From positions 18,203,206 through 18,267,205 of the forward strand of contig OZ038453.1 in the NCBI GenBank assembly GCA_964036195.1: DNA of 64,000 nucleotides. Reading direction: 5' to 3'. This DNA comes from Sphaerolaimus hirsutus (taxonomy: Eukaryota > Nematoda > Chromadorea > Monhysterida > Sphaerolaimidae). Positions 36,001 through 48,048 of the stretch are shown in pieces. How positions within the stretch are numbered: position 1 is the stretch's first letter; every line of letters begins with the position of its first letter. A program made the position numbers and the translations under genes. Below the pieces are notes generated by a model. That model was not told the origin of the DNA. It was given only the letters and a program-made list of their open reading frames with translations, and did no database searches.

Positions 36001-39000
36001 ACTCAAGACCACATTCAAAACATTTTCCCCACAAAAACGATCAAACACACCGTCCTATCGCTACAATCATTGGCCAACTCGATCGAAATATCAGTACCAG
36101 AGGGGCCGGCACCCAAACAGGCGATTTTTTGGCACTGTGCCAGGTCACTTGGCCGCCGGTAATTGTGACTGTGAAGTACGACGCCTTTGAAGCTGGCCGC
36201 GTTTTCGATTGTTGGCATTAATGGCTCGGAGTAATGCCTGCGGTGAGGGGGTTTCCAATAATTCAACGTTATTGCTACTCTCACAAGACGCACTCACACG
36301 GAAAAAAATTGGGGGGGGGGGTTGCGGAGGTTCGATATATAGGCTTTTTTGGTGTAGAAGGAAGAAAAATCGCTAAAAGTATGTGTAAAAAGGCTCAAAA
36401 GAGGCATACAGTGATGGAAAAGCGCCAGAAAAAATGGCGCCAGGCGCCAAGCGCGCCATGGCGCCATTCGGAAAGTGGGCGCCAAGCGCCAAGGGCGCCA
36501 CAGAAAAAGGGCGCCAGGCGCCAAGGGCGCCATGGCGCCATTCGGAAAGTGGGCGCCAGGCGCCAGGGGCGCCACGGAAAGAGGGCGCCAAGCGCCAAGG
36601 GCGCCATGGCGCCATTTGGAAAATAGGGCGCCAGGCGCCAAGGGCGCCAGGATAAAAAAGTGCCTACAACACCATGCGTGTGCTAAAAATGTTTATACAG
36701 CACCATTGTACGCGCATTCACTTCTTAATTCGCGTTCTCCAGGATGTAATGAACAAAAACAAGGCTAGCAACAAATTTTTTTTGAATAAAATCCACATGA
36801 CGAATTCAAACGCAGTGGAAATTGTCATTTGACAACAATCCATTCATTACAAATAGACCTTTCCAAACAATGTTTCCTATTTGCAACGATTTAAATCCGT
36901 TTATTTATGATTTTGCAAGTTAGACGGTCCCTCATTCTTGTCTTCTGATCCGTCAGACAGATCTGATGAACCGTTGGACGAATGATTTCCACCCACTCAC
37001 ACCACTCCGTCCATTTTTCTGGCGAATTTAGATCATCCACGGATGCGTTTTTCATTTTTTTTTCGTTTACACAGCACTCACTGTGAAACCCTGCTGGCGC
37101 CTTTTTGGCGCCCTTCTAAAGCAGGGCGCCAGGCGCCAAGGGCGCCACGGAAAAAGAGCGCCAAGCGCCAAGGGCGCCATGGCGCCTTTCAGAATGTGGG
37201 CGCCAGGCGCCAAGGGCGCCACAGAAAAAGGGCGCCAAGCGCCAATGGCGCCATGGCGCGGCGCCCTTTGGCGCCCTCAAATGGCGCCAGCGCCATGGCG
37301 CCATTCCATCACTAGAGGCATATGAGAACATATAAACTGGTGGACAATTTAAATGGAAAATTGACAACATAAATTTTTGAAATATTCTCATGTGCAAATG
37401 ATCAGCCCAATCTAGCTAAAATTTTGTGTGAATGTGGGGCCAACATTTCTTTACATTGTCCCCAAATGGCACCCCCCAGCACCCCCCTGGTTAGCCGTGA
37501 CAGCCTTCTATATATTTTTTCCGATTTTTTTCTGGCCAATATAATTGGAAAATTTTGGAATCCCACACAGAATATTGCTGCGGGAAAGCGCGCTGCCATT
37601 TTTGGCATGCTGCCAACACAAGCATTGGATACGCTTGTGCTGGCAGTTTTTTGATGGAAAAAAAATCACTAATGGCTCGCTCAGAGATGCACATAGGTTG
37701 CAGGGTGATTTTTACCCCCTGCTGTCCCCACACTGCTGCTGCCTCACAAAAATCCATCCTAAATTGCAGATATCAGCCACTTCATGACATTCAAACATAT
37801 TAAGAACTTTATAAGTGCAAACATTTTGATTATGATTGCAAAAACCACAAATTTACACTTTCTGGGCATGACCTCTTCATCTGTCTGGCCCATTTAAACA
37901 AAATACAGGACACATTTCCAGTTGTCCCCTGGTATATGTTTAACAGATAATTGTTGCCTGAATTCAATGGGCACTAGCATTTAATGATTTGCATGCAGAT
38001 GCTGCAGAGGCCGGTCACGCTTTTCCGGAAATGCTGTCTTTGAACAGTGGTATTTCCACTGATCGCCATAAATGCAATCTTCGTGCAACAATGTGGTGCA
38101 GGACCAGCCACATGTTGCTCATGACACTTAGGAAGCCAGTCCTGGCCACCATGTGCTGTATGATAAGCCTGGAGCTGCATAAGACACATTAGTTCCAATC
38201 AGGGGTCTCCTAGGGGGGGGCTGGGGGGGGCTGCCCCCCCCCCCCAAATCGGCCAGCTATCTATCTATCCCGGAGGCCGCTCAGCTATCTATCTATCCCG
38301 AGGCAAAATTTTTGGCTACTACCCCCAAAGACCCCCCCCAAATCGCTCAGCTATCTATCTATCTGGAGTGGTTTTTGAGAAATTTTGCCCCAATTTTCGC
38401 TCAAAATCACCAATTTTCGCACCTTTTTATAGTTTTTCACCTTCAAAATCGTGCTTTCCGGCTATATACATGGTTATATACCTATTTTTAGCCATTTTAT
38501 ACCTACTTTTGGCTACTTTTAACTGATTCTTAGCGATTTTTTCCCCTTTCTGCCTTCTTACCCTTGAAAAAGCCTATATATTGTGCCCCCGCCAGCCCCC
38601 CCCCCCAGAAAATTTTTTCAGCTATCTATCCCTCCGGAGGAGCGATTTACTATCTATCCAGCCCCCGCGAGGGCCAAAATCCTGGAGACCCCTGGTTCCA
38701 ATATATGTTTTGTTCAAAAAAATATTTCAGGTTTGATCTTCAGCAAAATTTTGGTGTAGGGATTGCGTCAGTTGTGAGGGGGTGGAATAGTTGCAGGAAG
38801 TTACCATCTCATATGTCCCAAAAAATCAGTGGCCAAAACCATCCCCAACCCATTTTATAAATAAATCAAATTCTGGCCTGAACAAAAATTTGTATGGATT
38901 TTCCATTTATATTTACCAGAAAAAAAGTGTAAAAAAAAATATTTTCAGCAACAAGGGTGGCCTGAGGGGGTGCCACTTTGGTTATATATAGTATATACTT

Positions 39001-42000
39001 TGGGGCACCCTCACACTAAGGCGCTCCACACGGTGGTTGACGCTACTTTTTAGAAGTCGATTGAGTCAACTCAGAGTCAACTGTTTTAAGTATAACTATT
39101 TTTAATTTTTTACCTGTGTTGATTAACAAATATTGAGAAGTCGATTGATGTAGAATGAAAGAAGGGGATTTTTTGGATACATATTGTAAATGGCTCAGAG
39201 TCAATTGAATTTTTGACCAGTTGACTCTGAGTTGACGCTAATTTTGGCGTCAACTAGCGTGTGTGGGACCTAAGTGACAGCCTGATGGCTTGCTTGTGTG
39301 ATTTTTAAAATGTTATTTTGTGAATTTTCCATTTATATTGTCCACCAGTTTAGTACTAAAAATAGCTGAAAGTAGACGATAAAAAACATGAACTAGTGAT
39401 TTTGGAGGTGAAACTCTATAAAACGTTATAAAAGATAACGAAAATTGGGGTATAGCTTCGCAAAAATCGCCCCAGATAGGTAGATAGCTGGCCGATTGGG
39501 GGGGGGTGGAGGTTAGGGGATAGTAGCACAAAATTTTGCCTCCGGGATAGATAGATAGCTGAGAGCCCTCCGTCCGGGATAGATAAATAGATTGATAGCT
39601 GGGCGATTTTGGAGGGGGGGGGGGTAACCCCCCCCTATCCTACCCATGTACTTCTCACTATCAATGTTAGCATCTAGGACTGTGTATACTAGGCATACCG
39701 CAAAGTAAATATGTGCAGACAGAATCCTACCATGTCGCCAAGCAGTGTATAATTATTGTATGCTATATTTATGTGTTCTAGTTTTCAAATTTTCAAACGT
39801 AAACGTTCATCAATTTAAATTCAAGCTTAAATCATTCAACCGAGTTCATCAATCAATTCAACTTAAATCATTCAACCGAGTTGATCATTTGAATAAAATT
39901 TCAGTTTTCATCAAATAATAAATACACTGTACTCATAAAAAAGGGTTTTTCGAAAACTGGGTTACTTTAGATGCAGTGGGGGTTGAAAATTTATCAGATT
40001 GTTGGCACTATACATAAAATTGTCCATATGCGAAGTGATAAAAAGTTGCAAAACGCCTCTTCCCACATCGGTCACGGTGAAAGTCACGGTGAAAACTTGT
40101 GTGCGTAGGCACAGTGAGTATTTTTCAACAATAATGGCTAAGAATCAAAACTCAGAATAAACAAACCCATTGCAAACGAAAACTGCGTCAAATCTGTTCT
40201 CGGCGCGCGGGGAATCGGGATGAATTTCACGGGAACGCACCGCCCACTTTCCGCTAGAGTTCCGTCTGACCGACTCCACACGTGTGTTGAACTGTATTAT
40301 GTAAATAATAAATACATGTTTTATAGTCATCTATGACACACTTTACGGTGGAGTAGATTATCTACCTTCAGAATAAAGTGCAAAAACTTCTTCACAGTAA
40401 AATAGCAGAGTTGTTAAAAATACTAAACTTTTTTCAAAGTATACGTAAACGTAAAGTATTTATTTTTACTCACCCCGAGTACAGAAAACGTAAAGTAAAT
40501 TTTTTCTACTTTTACTCATGAGTAAACGTGAGTAAACGTAACGTACTTCTCCCCCAGAAAACGTAAACGTGAGTACTTTTGAGAAATGTCGCCAAAAGTT
40601 TCGCTCACAATCACCCATTTTCGTAACTTTTTGCCTTTTAAAGCAATTTTTGGCTGTATATTATCTTATATATTCATTTTCGTCCAGTTTCCCCATTTTT
40701 AGCATATTTTCTCCCTTTTTCCCTTCTTCTCACCTTTTTTCCCTTCTACGCCTACATAAAAACCTAAAAAACCTACACAAAAACAAGTTTTCTGTATTCG
40801 AGTACTTCAAAAAAGTATACGTAAATGTGAGTACAGTATCTTTTTTCGGAGGAAACGTAAACGTATCTACTCTGTACTCGAGTATACGTATTTATCGAGT
40901 AAAAGTTAATACGTTTCAACAACTATGCACAGTACTCTACAATGCTTTCACTACCGGATTTTTTTTGCATAATTCATAAGGTCACTTTATGCACCAGAAC
41001 ATGGGAACATTGTCTGTTTACGTTTCCACAAAATTTAGCGCCAAAACCACATCAAAAGTTCCAGGGGTAAAATAATAGGAATCACATTTCCGATGCGAAC
41101 AACAAAGCGCCTATTTGTAGAAAATTGTCACCTGAATGAACTTTCCCAGCTTGAATGCAGCCGCATAAGATTCCAAATACCGGTGCACATCTCTATGGCT
41201 GACGAAAGATTCTTTCGGTCCATCGAATGGAAAATCGGGGAATCCCATGATTTCTTTGGGCAAATTGGTTCTGGAAAATGGAAAGTAAACGACAGAATAA
41301 TTTGGGCGCAAAATGTACCATATCGTTTCCTCGAAATGAGCCCAGGCTTGAGCGAGCTTATGAAAAAATAACCCCATCGAAATACACCCCACCGCCGGTT
41401 AACCCCCTCAAATTTTGCCCTCTGAAAAATAAACCTCCTGGGGCCAGATTTAATTCTCCCTACAGATTTGTAGGGTAGGGCGTACACCCGATAGATTTTT
41501 TAAAGTTCAGCCGCATCGACGCACATGCACCGAGAGCAAGGCGGTTTGTAAAATATACGAAACCATCCCTTAAGGTCGCCGATATTGCAATATGACGTAT
41601 ATCGCTTCGATTTTGTCCCGGAAATCATGATTTCGTCATTTCTTGGCCGTCTGCCAATTCGCTTTTTATTTTATTTTGTCGGGCGGGTTACTCGCATAAG
41701 TCGCGCTTTTGTACGCTCGCGCATGCATTTCTTTCATGGTTTCGGTTGCAGACAGTGAACACTAAAAAAGTGACCACCTGACCACACAAAAGCGCGACTT
41801 ATGCGAGTAACCCGCCCAACAAAATAAAATAAAAAACGAGTTGGCCGACGGCCAAGAAATGACGAAATCATGATTTCCGTGCCAAAATCGAAGCGATATA
41901 CGTCATATTGCAATATCGGCGACCTTAAGGGATGGTTTCGTGTATTTTACAAACCGCCTTGCTCTCGGTGCATGTGCGTCGATGCGGCTGAACTTTAAAA

Positions 42001-42801
42001 GATCTATCGGGCGTACGCCCTACCCTACAAATCTGTAGGGAGAATTAAATCTGGCCCGGGGCGAGGAAATACGATATATAGCAATTGCACCAAACACAAA
42101 CAGTACATCGCGAAGAAATGTAATTTTTTCGGAAAAATTTCACAAAAAAATCCCCCCCCCAACCTCATTTTCTCATACATACTAGAGTGGACAGGTAATC
42201 CAGTATCATTATCCACCCCCCTGGCCTCGCTGTACACCCAAGTACCCCCCACGCAACCCGACTGCTCGTAGACGACCAGACCGCTCGCTTCGCTCACCTG
42301 GGGGGGTTGAATTTTCCCGACAAGGGTACTTTGTCGGGTTGCCCGATTTTGATGGTGGAAAGGATGATGTGGGGTTGGTTGGGAATAATAGGATTTTTCA
42401 TGTTCACGATTTTTTTTTAAATAGTTGGGTTTGATGCTGCGACACAAAGAATAGCTGCCAAACATAAACGTATAAATTAGAGGAGCCCATGCGTGGACAG
42501 TGCACTTGAAATTTTTAATACCGTTGTGTAGATGGAAAAAAGCTTTCAAACGTTCTTTATAACAATTAAAACAGTTCTTTAAGAGCTCCCAAATATTGGG
42601 ATATTAAATTAGAAGATCACGGACAGTCCAAACGAATTCACTCAGCGTAAACAGGATACCAAAGATGCACCAGCACCCTCAAATACATGAATCGGGCAAC
42701 CCGACAAAAAAAATCGGGCAAATTATACGACGCACCAGGGGGGCCACATGGCGGGCGGCGCAAAGACCCGCGGCCCCGGCGCCGATCACAGCTACCCGCA
42801 T
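33028..42801 (-). CDS. FMO: Flavin-containing monooxygenase, 9 exons
   Basis: A class B flavoprotein monooxygenase that uses FAD, NADPH and O2 to oxidise soft nucleophiles (N, S). It usually acts at the ER membrane. Exons: 42801-42736, 42297-42164, 41270-41132, 40291-40167, 36237-36051, 35571-35362 (3' edge uncertain), 34940-34809, 34254-34149 and 33233-33028. The protein is about 434 residues. Residues 1-22 hold the FAD motif VAVIGAGAAGLCAA, followed by YEQSGCVGGTW. The FMO signature FKGVVLHSHNYRRP is in exon 5, next to the NADPH motif ACLGAGPSGTDI. Exon 6 has VVYCTGYNYTFPF. Exon 9 ends in the family tail LQWDYVQRLGKMADF...NEFRHLD and TAA/TAG-type stop at 33028-33030. I see no C-terminal membrane helix. 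Introns 1 and 7, and probably 6, are TIR elements. Confidence 0.93.
33359..33807. mobile_element. hAT-like element with CAGGGACGTATCC ends in FMO intron 8
   Basis: CAGGGACGTATCCAGG and CCTGGATACGTCCTTG are inverted and flanked by GGTGCAAG (33351-33358, 33808-33815). A GGCGCC block (33462-33545) is nested inside. A relative (CAAGGACGTAGCCAGG) is at about 58782-59030. Confidence 0.85.
34255..34808 (-). mobile_element. TIR element that is exactly FMO intron 7
   Basis: In gene orientation it starts GTGCCAATTACATATC followed by TTGTCAAGTGATAAG. It ends CTATCACTTGATGAG followed by GTGTGAAACTGGCCCCAG. The two ends are inverted. Exon 7 ends GCG CAG and the intron ends CAG: the same CAG duplication as ASM intron 10, in a longer (554 nt) element of a different family. 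The 17-bp tandem TGACTGGCGGGTCTACA lies inside. Confidence 0.85.
35362..35571 (-). CDS. FMO: FMO exon 6 with element-derived 3' end
   Basis: Encodes VYLCSNDAPLTGSLPP through VVYCTGYNYTFPFLDQ. By alignment to FMOs, exon 7 (LGIEVTPHSVKPLF) should follow FPFLDQ directly, at 35392. The sequence after it, GGATCGGATTTGATTAGC, is the inverted copy of the end of the same intron, so it belongs to the element. With a GT donor (GCG|GTGTTT at 35361) ten extra residues, GSDLISPFLA, are added. With a GG donor at 35391 none are. Confidence 0.7.
35624..35839. mobile_element. CWG-type TIR element in FMO intron 5
   Basis: GTGCCAGTTCCGCAAATTGA at one end and TCAATTTGCGGAACTGGCAC at the other, followed by CAG. 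It is 216 bp, with AAGTAAAATGGCAAAT-type internal words. The left duplication has drifted (ATG). It shares the GTGCCA ends with the intron-forming elements. Confidence 0.7.
36409..37314. mobile_element. 906-bp GGCGCC hAT-like element in FMO intron 4
   Basis: CAGTGATGGAAAAGCGCC and GGCGCCATTCCATCACTA are inverted and flanked by GAGGCATA (36401-36408, 37315-37322). Both arms (36420-36655, 37095-37300) are GGCGCC arrays of the form GGGCGCCAAGCGCCAAGG. The 430-bp centre has ordinary base composition and no transposase motif that I recognise. Confidence 0.85.
38200..38694. mobile_element. hAT-like element, CAGGGGTCTCC ends, in FMO intron 4
   Basis: CAGGGGTCTCCTAGG and CCTGGAGACCCCTG are inverted and flanked by GTTCCAAT (38192-38199, 38695-38702). 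CAGGGGT is a typical hAT terminus. The interior has AGCTATCTATCTATCCCGG words shared with 22255-22345, 39480-39640, 44450-44610 and 62582-63060. Confidence 0.88.
40407..40927. mobile_element. CAGAGTTG-family element in FMO intron 3
   Basis: CAGAGTTGTTAAAAATACT and GTTTCAACAACTATG are inverted, with AACGTAAACG subterminal words. The target duplication is not clear, so it may be older. Confidence 0.6.
41441..42057. mobile_element. 617-bp foldback element in FMO intron 2
   Basis: Arms of about 285 bp, starting GGGCCAGATTTAATTCTCCC at the left and ending with the inverted AATCTGGCCC at the right. It is inserted in a TATTTCGAGG repeat between CTG and CGG, which would be CTG/CTG with one change. 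The arms stay closely alike, so insertion looks recent. A GGGCCA start and CWG target are also seen in the intron-forming elements. Confidence 0.8.
42298..42735 (-). mobile_element. TIR element that is exactly FMO intron 1
   Basis: In gene orientation it starts GTGCGTCGTATAATTTGCCC and continues TTTTGTCGGGTTGCCCGATT. It ends AATCGGGCAACCCGACAAAG, then CAACCCCCCCAG. The two ends are inverted. CTG precedes and CAG ends it. Similar GTCGGGCAGCCC sequences occur at about 15120, 34960 and 57150. Confidence 0.72.
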
Positions 42802-44265
42802 TATTGGATCATATCGGACTGGCGCATGCGAATGTGTATTTAGGTATAATAGGTGCCACACACGCTGGATGTCAACTGAATTCGTGTCAACTCAATTTGT
42901 ATGAATTATGTGATTTCAACTTTCCTGTCTGATATATAGCATACATCATGAACCTTTAATTTTCATCGTTTCTAAAAAAATTTTTGTGTTATATAGTTGA
43001 CACGAATTTTCGAAGTGAACTCGCGTATTTGGCGCCAATAATTATTAAATTAAGTATGCGTGTTTAGTATTTATGCATGTTTAGATATACGTTTCTGTAG
43101 TAACGGTACCATTACCGCATCATGTAAAGTGCCCCGTCAAGTGACAAGCTATTATCCTACGTAAAAGCGACATGGCGCTGGCGCTAGCGCCATGGCAAAA
43201 GCGCCATGCCGTAAAAATAATTTGGCGCTGCAATCCTAGAAAGCGCCGTGGCGCTTTTGGAGCCAAAATTCATGATGCTCAAAGTTTTCATTTTCAAATT
43301 TCAGTTTTCATTCTCAAATTTGTGTAGATTGACTCGTGGATTGGTGTCGACAATTAGAAAAATCCATGGTGCTTTTGGCGCTAAATGTTGACGCTTTTTA
43401 CATCACCACTAACGGATATTGTGTCTGAAATTTGTCACTTCACCAGGCACTAGGCAAAGTGGGGGGGTTACAATATTTATTTACAATTCCAAAAATATGA
43501 ATTGATCTGTTCAAATGACAACAAAAAATGTAAATACATACCGTATTTCTTCAAAATACCCCCCACCCCACTGGAAATACCCCCAGGTCTGAGCAAGCTG
43601 AGGAAAAAATACAGTTCTGGGTATGTCGCAAAGCCCATTATTTACTACCACCTTCACGGAAATTTCTGGCGAAATAATACCCCCCCCGTAAATGTCCACT
43701 GTGAAAAAATAAACCCCCTGGGGGTATTTCGAGGAAATACGGTATTTATTGATACAAATTTGCATTTGTGCATAATAGAAATTGCATTTGTGCATAATAG
43801 AAAACGCAACGCATAAAAAATGTTGGAAAACAAAAGAGGAACGGGGAATGGGAAAAAAGGGAAAATATAAAGTGAAAAACCCGAGAATACAATCTCAACC
43901 AGGAATGACCTGAAATAATAAAAAAACACCAACAAAAACGACAAGAAAAACAAACAAAGAAACTGAGCGAACTTGATCAAAATCTAAAAAAAATGAACAT
44001 AATGCAACCGTACCAGGCACCTGAGGGAAGGCAACCAAAATAAATAAAAAACTTCAAATAAAGATTAAATCTCAATTTTCATAAAATCACAAGATGAAGT
44101 TTTAGATATGTTGTTAGCTATTATAGTTACCCTGATTTGACCTTTGCAACAAAATGGATCAAAGATGGCAAAAATTGAAAAATTGAAAAACAACAACTAG
44201 TAATCTGCATATAAACGTAAGTATTTATGTAAAGGCTCGAATAATCATACACGTTTAAATAAGCG
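42802..44265. other. FMO upstream region, repeats only
   Basis: Contains a TIR repeat of the CACACACT...GTCAACTGAATTCG type (42849-43030), a decayed GGCGCC block (about 43163-43400) and a TA-flanked MITE (43541-43742). No exon is recognised. The FMO promoter should be close to 42802. Confidence 0.45.
43541..43742. mobile_element. TA-flanked MITE, CCGTATTTC family
   Basis: CCGTATTTCTTCAAAATACC and GGGGTATTTCGAGGAAATACG are inverted and flanked by TA. It is 202 bp and lies about 740 bp upstream of the FMO start. Confidence 0.72.
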
Positions 44266-45022
44266 CAGGACCAGTGCACAAGTTGGCAGTGCACTATTCC
44301 GCATGTAAACCCATCCCGCATGTTGACCCGGAACACATTTTAATAATACCTGGCATGTTGAAAATAGGTAATAAAACACATGACCTAGTTATTTTGAAGG
44401 TGAAAATCTATAAGAAGTATGAAAATTAGGGAATTTTGGTGAAAATTAGGGTAAAATTGCTCAAAAGCGCTCCAGATAGCTAGATAGCTAGGCAATTTGC
44501 GGGTGGGGGATGTTCAGGGGAATGTAGCCATCAAAAATTGCGCCAGGAGTAGATGATAGTTGGGCGGTTTGGGGTGGGGTTACCCACCCCTCTTTCTTAC
44601 CCCTGCAGGCATAATGTGTCTATAATGGGTCTACATGCGGAATGGGCTTTGATGCGGAATGGGCCCTAGCCGCACAAGTTAACCCGGTGCACAAGTAACA
44701 ATGTCCGGTGCCAATGTAGACCTGGTGCTTAGGTACGGCCCGCATAATTGAGCACTGGGTCTTCATGGGCACTGTAGGGGTTCAGTATGGTGGGTTGGAG
44801 GGGGGTTGGGCTACCCCCCCCCCCCCAAACGCTCCAGCTATTTACATATGTATCTAGCGATTTTTCTCCCTTTTTTCCCTCTAAAGCTTGAAAACCCTCA
44901 TATATTGAACCTCTGTGCCCACCCAAATATTAAATATACACACGATTAGTGATGGAATGGCGCCATTTGTGGGCGCCAAAGTAAGCCGCACCATGGCGCC
45001 CTTCTACTACTTTTTCTACTTG

Positions 45023-45466
45023 TGTTGCAAACCCACAGTTTCCCAAATTCTGGAAGCAAAACACGAATTTGGCCTAGTGCCAAGAGACGCCGAGCTGCTG
45101 GCACGATGCCAATAGATGGAAAGCGCCGTTCTAGCGAGCCGCTAGCAACGGGAAGACACCCAAACGAGAAACTAACTCGAGCGGAAGTGAGCCATGACGG
45201 CGGCAAGCAGCGCGAAGCGCGAAGCACGGCAGAACGCCGGAAGTCTACTCAAAGCCAAAACAAACTTTCAAAACGGACCGGACTTTATTTTACCATTTAC
45301 ACAAGTGAACCCAAGAACGTGTTTTTTGTCCCTTTTATACGCAACTCGGCCGCCAGCCAAGTGGGCGGAGTCCCGCTGGCCAGCACGACTGATGATTCGC
45401 TAATTTGAATCACCCGCCACGCCAAGCCAGCCGACTCCGCCCATTTAGTAGTCAATAGTTACTACA
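45023..45466 (-). repeat. 3' LTR (444 bp)
   Basis: Copy of 54811-55249. The purine tract GGGGGGAGGAAA (minus strand, 45467-45478) lies immediately upstream in element orientation, as expected for plus-strand priming. Confidence 0.92.
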
Positions 45467-45478
45467 TTTCCTCCCCCC
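45467..45478 (-). promoter_or_regulatory. Polypurine tract
   Basis: GGGGGGAGGAAA on the minus strand directly abuts the 3' LTR (TGTAGTAACT...). Confidence 0.75.
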
Positions 45479-46083
45479 AAAAAAAGAACGAGGGTAAGGG
45501 GCCAGGCCGGCAGCCAAGGACGCGCTAAGGGGCAATCCGCACGCTCCCTAGAACTTTACCAAAAATCTGACATATGTCTGTACATAATGCACTGCGCGTT
45601 GACCACAAAAATACTGGTGAGGTTAAAATGAAATCAAAATACCTTCACATCAGAATCAAACGAAAAAACGAACCCGCCACACAGGGAAAACACCCACTTT
45701 CACATGACCTGTACATCTGGGGAGAAAAAGTGCGCGGCGCCCCGAAAGGCCCCGCCCCCACGCACAACTCCTAAAGGCAAGGGTAAAACAAACGTGCTAC
45801 GGTGCACACAAGCAAAACTTAGTAAGATTTCAGCGACAAAAAAAAACTGCGACAACAAAGGAAAAATTGAAACTACCGCTGTAAAACTGTACACACATGC
45901 TGGCCGGACTTGTTACAAAACATAAATCACGAGGGTCCGGTGCCAGGCTACCAATACGAACCGGGTGGGCCATTTAATATCTTTCAATTACATTGCAACT
46001 TTCTCAATATCAAAAATTTTCAAAATCGATGGCAATCAGTGTATTAAAACGTGAACCCGTGTGAGAAAAAAAATAGAACCCAG

Positions 46084-48048
46084 TTACTCGTCCGGCAAAT
46101 ACGCTTCCGCGCCCTCGACTTTGTCCTCGTGCTGCTCCCCGTCGTCGTCGGCCCCCGACTCCGCCACGCTCACGCTCCACCCTTCCATCGAACACTGCGA
46201 GACGGGGTACGATGGAAAACGGTCAACCTCACGCTCCACTCTGACTCCGCCCACACCGTTACTCACCGCATAGTGTCCATGATCGGCTAACACCGCTGCC
46301 TGCGCCCGCTCCAGGGCGACGCGGGGCTCCTCCTGCGGGGTCCACACCACAGCGCTGCTGGCGGAGGCGGCGTTGTCGGGCGGCGTATCCAGCGTCCAAT
46401 CGTTGTCGCTCAGCGGCGCCCGGTCGCCGACTGGCGTGCCGAGCTGGACCTCCAGGCTTTCCGAGTGGACCGCCGCGTGCGCCCGCTGCACGCACTCGGG
46501 CTCGATGACCACCGCCACGGCAGGGTCGCTGATGGGCACCATGTGCGTGGTGCACGCCTGCGGCAAAGGTGCATGTTGTGTCTTCGTGAACACTACAAAT
46601 GAACACGCCCACAAAACTCCAAATTCCAAGTTTCGAGTTACATTTTCAAATTTTGAGTTGAAACCTTTCAAAAAAATTTTTTTCGAAACCATTCAAAAAA
46701 ATTTGTCCATTCGTTTCACGTTATTTCGGGTAATTCCAGGTTGCTCTGGCCACTTCCCCCGAAAAAAAAACGTCGGCTATACGGCCGTGGCAACTCACCG
46801 CAAAGCAGTTGCTGTTTTGTTCGGGTGCGGCCTGCGGCGCGTCGATGCGCTCGTGTTCGAAATCCTGAAACAACGTGATTCTTAATTGTTGAGTTTCTGT
46901 TCAAAAACTGTGGCTGTTATCAGAAACGTCAATTAATAAAACTTTGCATCGTCAGACACTCACCAGAGTGTCCGGCAGGTCTTCGAAAGGAAAATCCAGG
47001 CGGCGGCGGACAGGTAGGCCGCTGGTGCCTGTGGCTTTAGCTGCCGCGAGGATGCGCTTCGAAATTTTGATGGTGGGCTCGGGCATCGCGAGGCTGGTGG
47101 GTCGCTCGACGGGTGCCGGTGCGGCTGGTTGCGGCGAACGGGAGGCCACCGGCGGGCGTTCGGCGCGCGGCGAGATGATGCGCAGCCGGCGCAGTTGTGG
47201 CTGCGCAGCGCAATAAAAAATTAAAAATGAATTTTCAATTTTTATTGGGCGGCGTGGGGATCAAGACGAACCTGTAGCATTTGCTCGTGAAAACGTTCCA
47301 CGCGACGCTGGTGGTCGCGGCGCACGGCGCTGGACTCACGGCGGCGGCGCTGGGGTGCGGCAGCGGTGCGGCGGTCGCGGCTGCGCCTGCGCTGACGGCG
47401 GCCGGCATCGCGACGGACGTTGCGGTGCTCCTGCCGCACACGCGCCCGGAACTGCAGTTTGAAGGCACGGTGCCGCGCATCGCGTTCGCTTTGCCCCGGG
47501 AGTTCGAGCAACCGTGGCTGTGGCCGGCCCAAATAGGGCTGCCTCAGGGCCCTCGCAAATATGGTGCCCTGGGATATCATGAAATATGAGATCTGGCCGC
47601 CCGAACTTCCGGGGTTAGCACGACAGGCATTGAAATGGGTGCAGGGGTTGTGAGCAAATGTGTTTTTCGGTTAGTGCATGACAAAAGAAATGATAAAATG
47701 CATAACAAAAGCTTAGCACTAGGGGCATATCTGCACTGGCACGCTAACTAAAATATAAAAATTAGTCGCATGGCACTGGTTAGCGGCCATCGGTAAACAG
47801 ACCGGTCTGGATAAAGGGCCTTCGAGGGGGGCCCGCTGAAAATTGGGGCGCCTGAAAGGGGTCGGCCCGTCGACGGCGTGGCCGAGCACCTGCGCGATGA
47901 TTTCGCTGTCGACAAACTGGAGGTCGAGGACGTCGGTCGGGAACCAGGTGTCGCTGAAGGTGACCGCCATGGTCATGACGTCATCGTCGGATGGTGGAAA
48001 AATGGCGCGGATCTGGCGCTTGTACTCGACGACATCGGGGTGAGTACG
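46084..48048 (-). CDS. Spliced accessory region of the retrotransposon (five in-phase exons)
   Basis: Five segments between pol and the 3' LTR behave as exons, all phase 0: A 48048-47803, B 47568-47272, C 47200-46964, D 46864-46799 and E 46557-46084 (stop). Each has an AG acceptor and GT donor (for example CTTCCAG|CGT, CAG|GTTCGT, CTG|GTGAGT, GCG|GTGAGT). Joined they give about 439 residues with no stop. B is arginine-rich (RRDAGRRQRRRSRDRR). C is basic and Pro/Ala-rich. E is acidic (ESGADDDGEQHEDKVEGAE). There is no membrane helix or signal peptide, so it is not an envelope gene. I recognise no family. No start codon is needed if it is spliced from pol at 48331. Confidence 0.6.

Noticed and set aside
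46084..46692. Envelope gene of the retrotransposon
   Set aside because: No signal peptide, membrane helix or furin-like site; the upstream part of this frame is intron by splice-site and phase evidence.
46952..47580. Separate host gene between pol and the LTR
   Set aside because: The exons lie between LTRs that share a target duplication, in phase with each other and with the pol donor, so they belong to the element.
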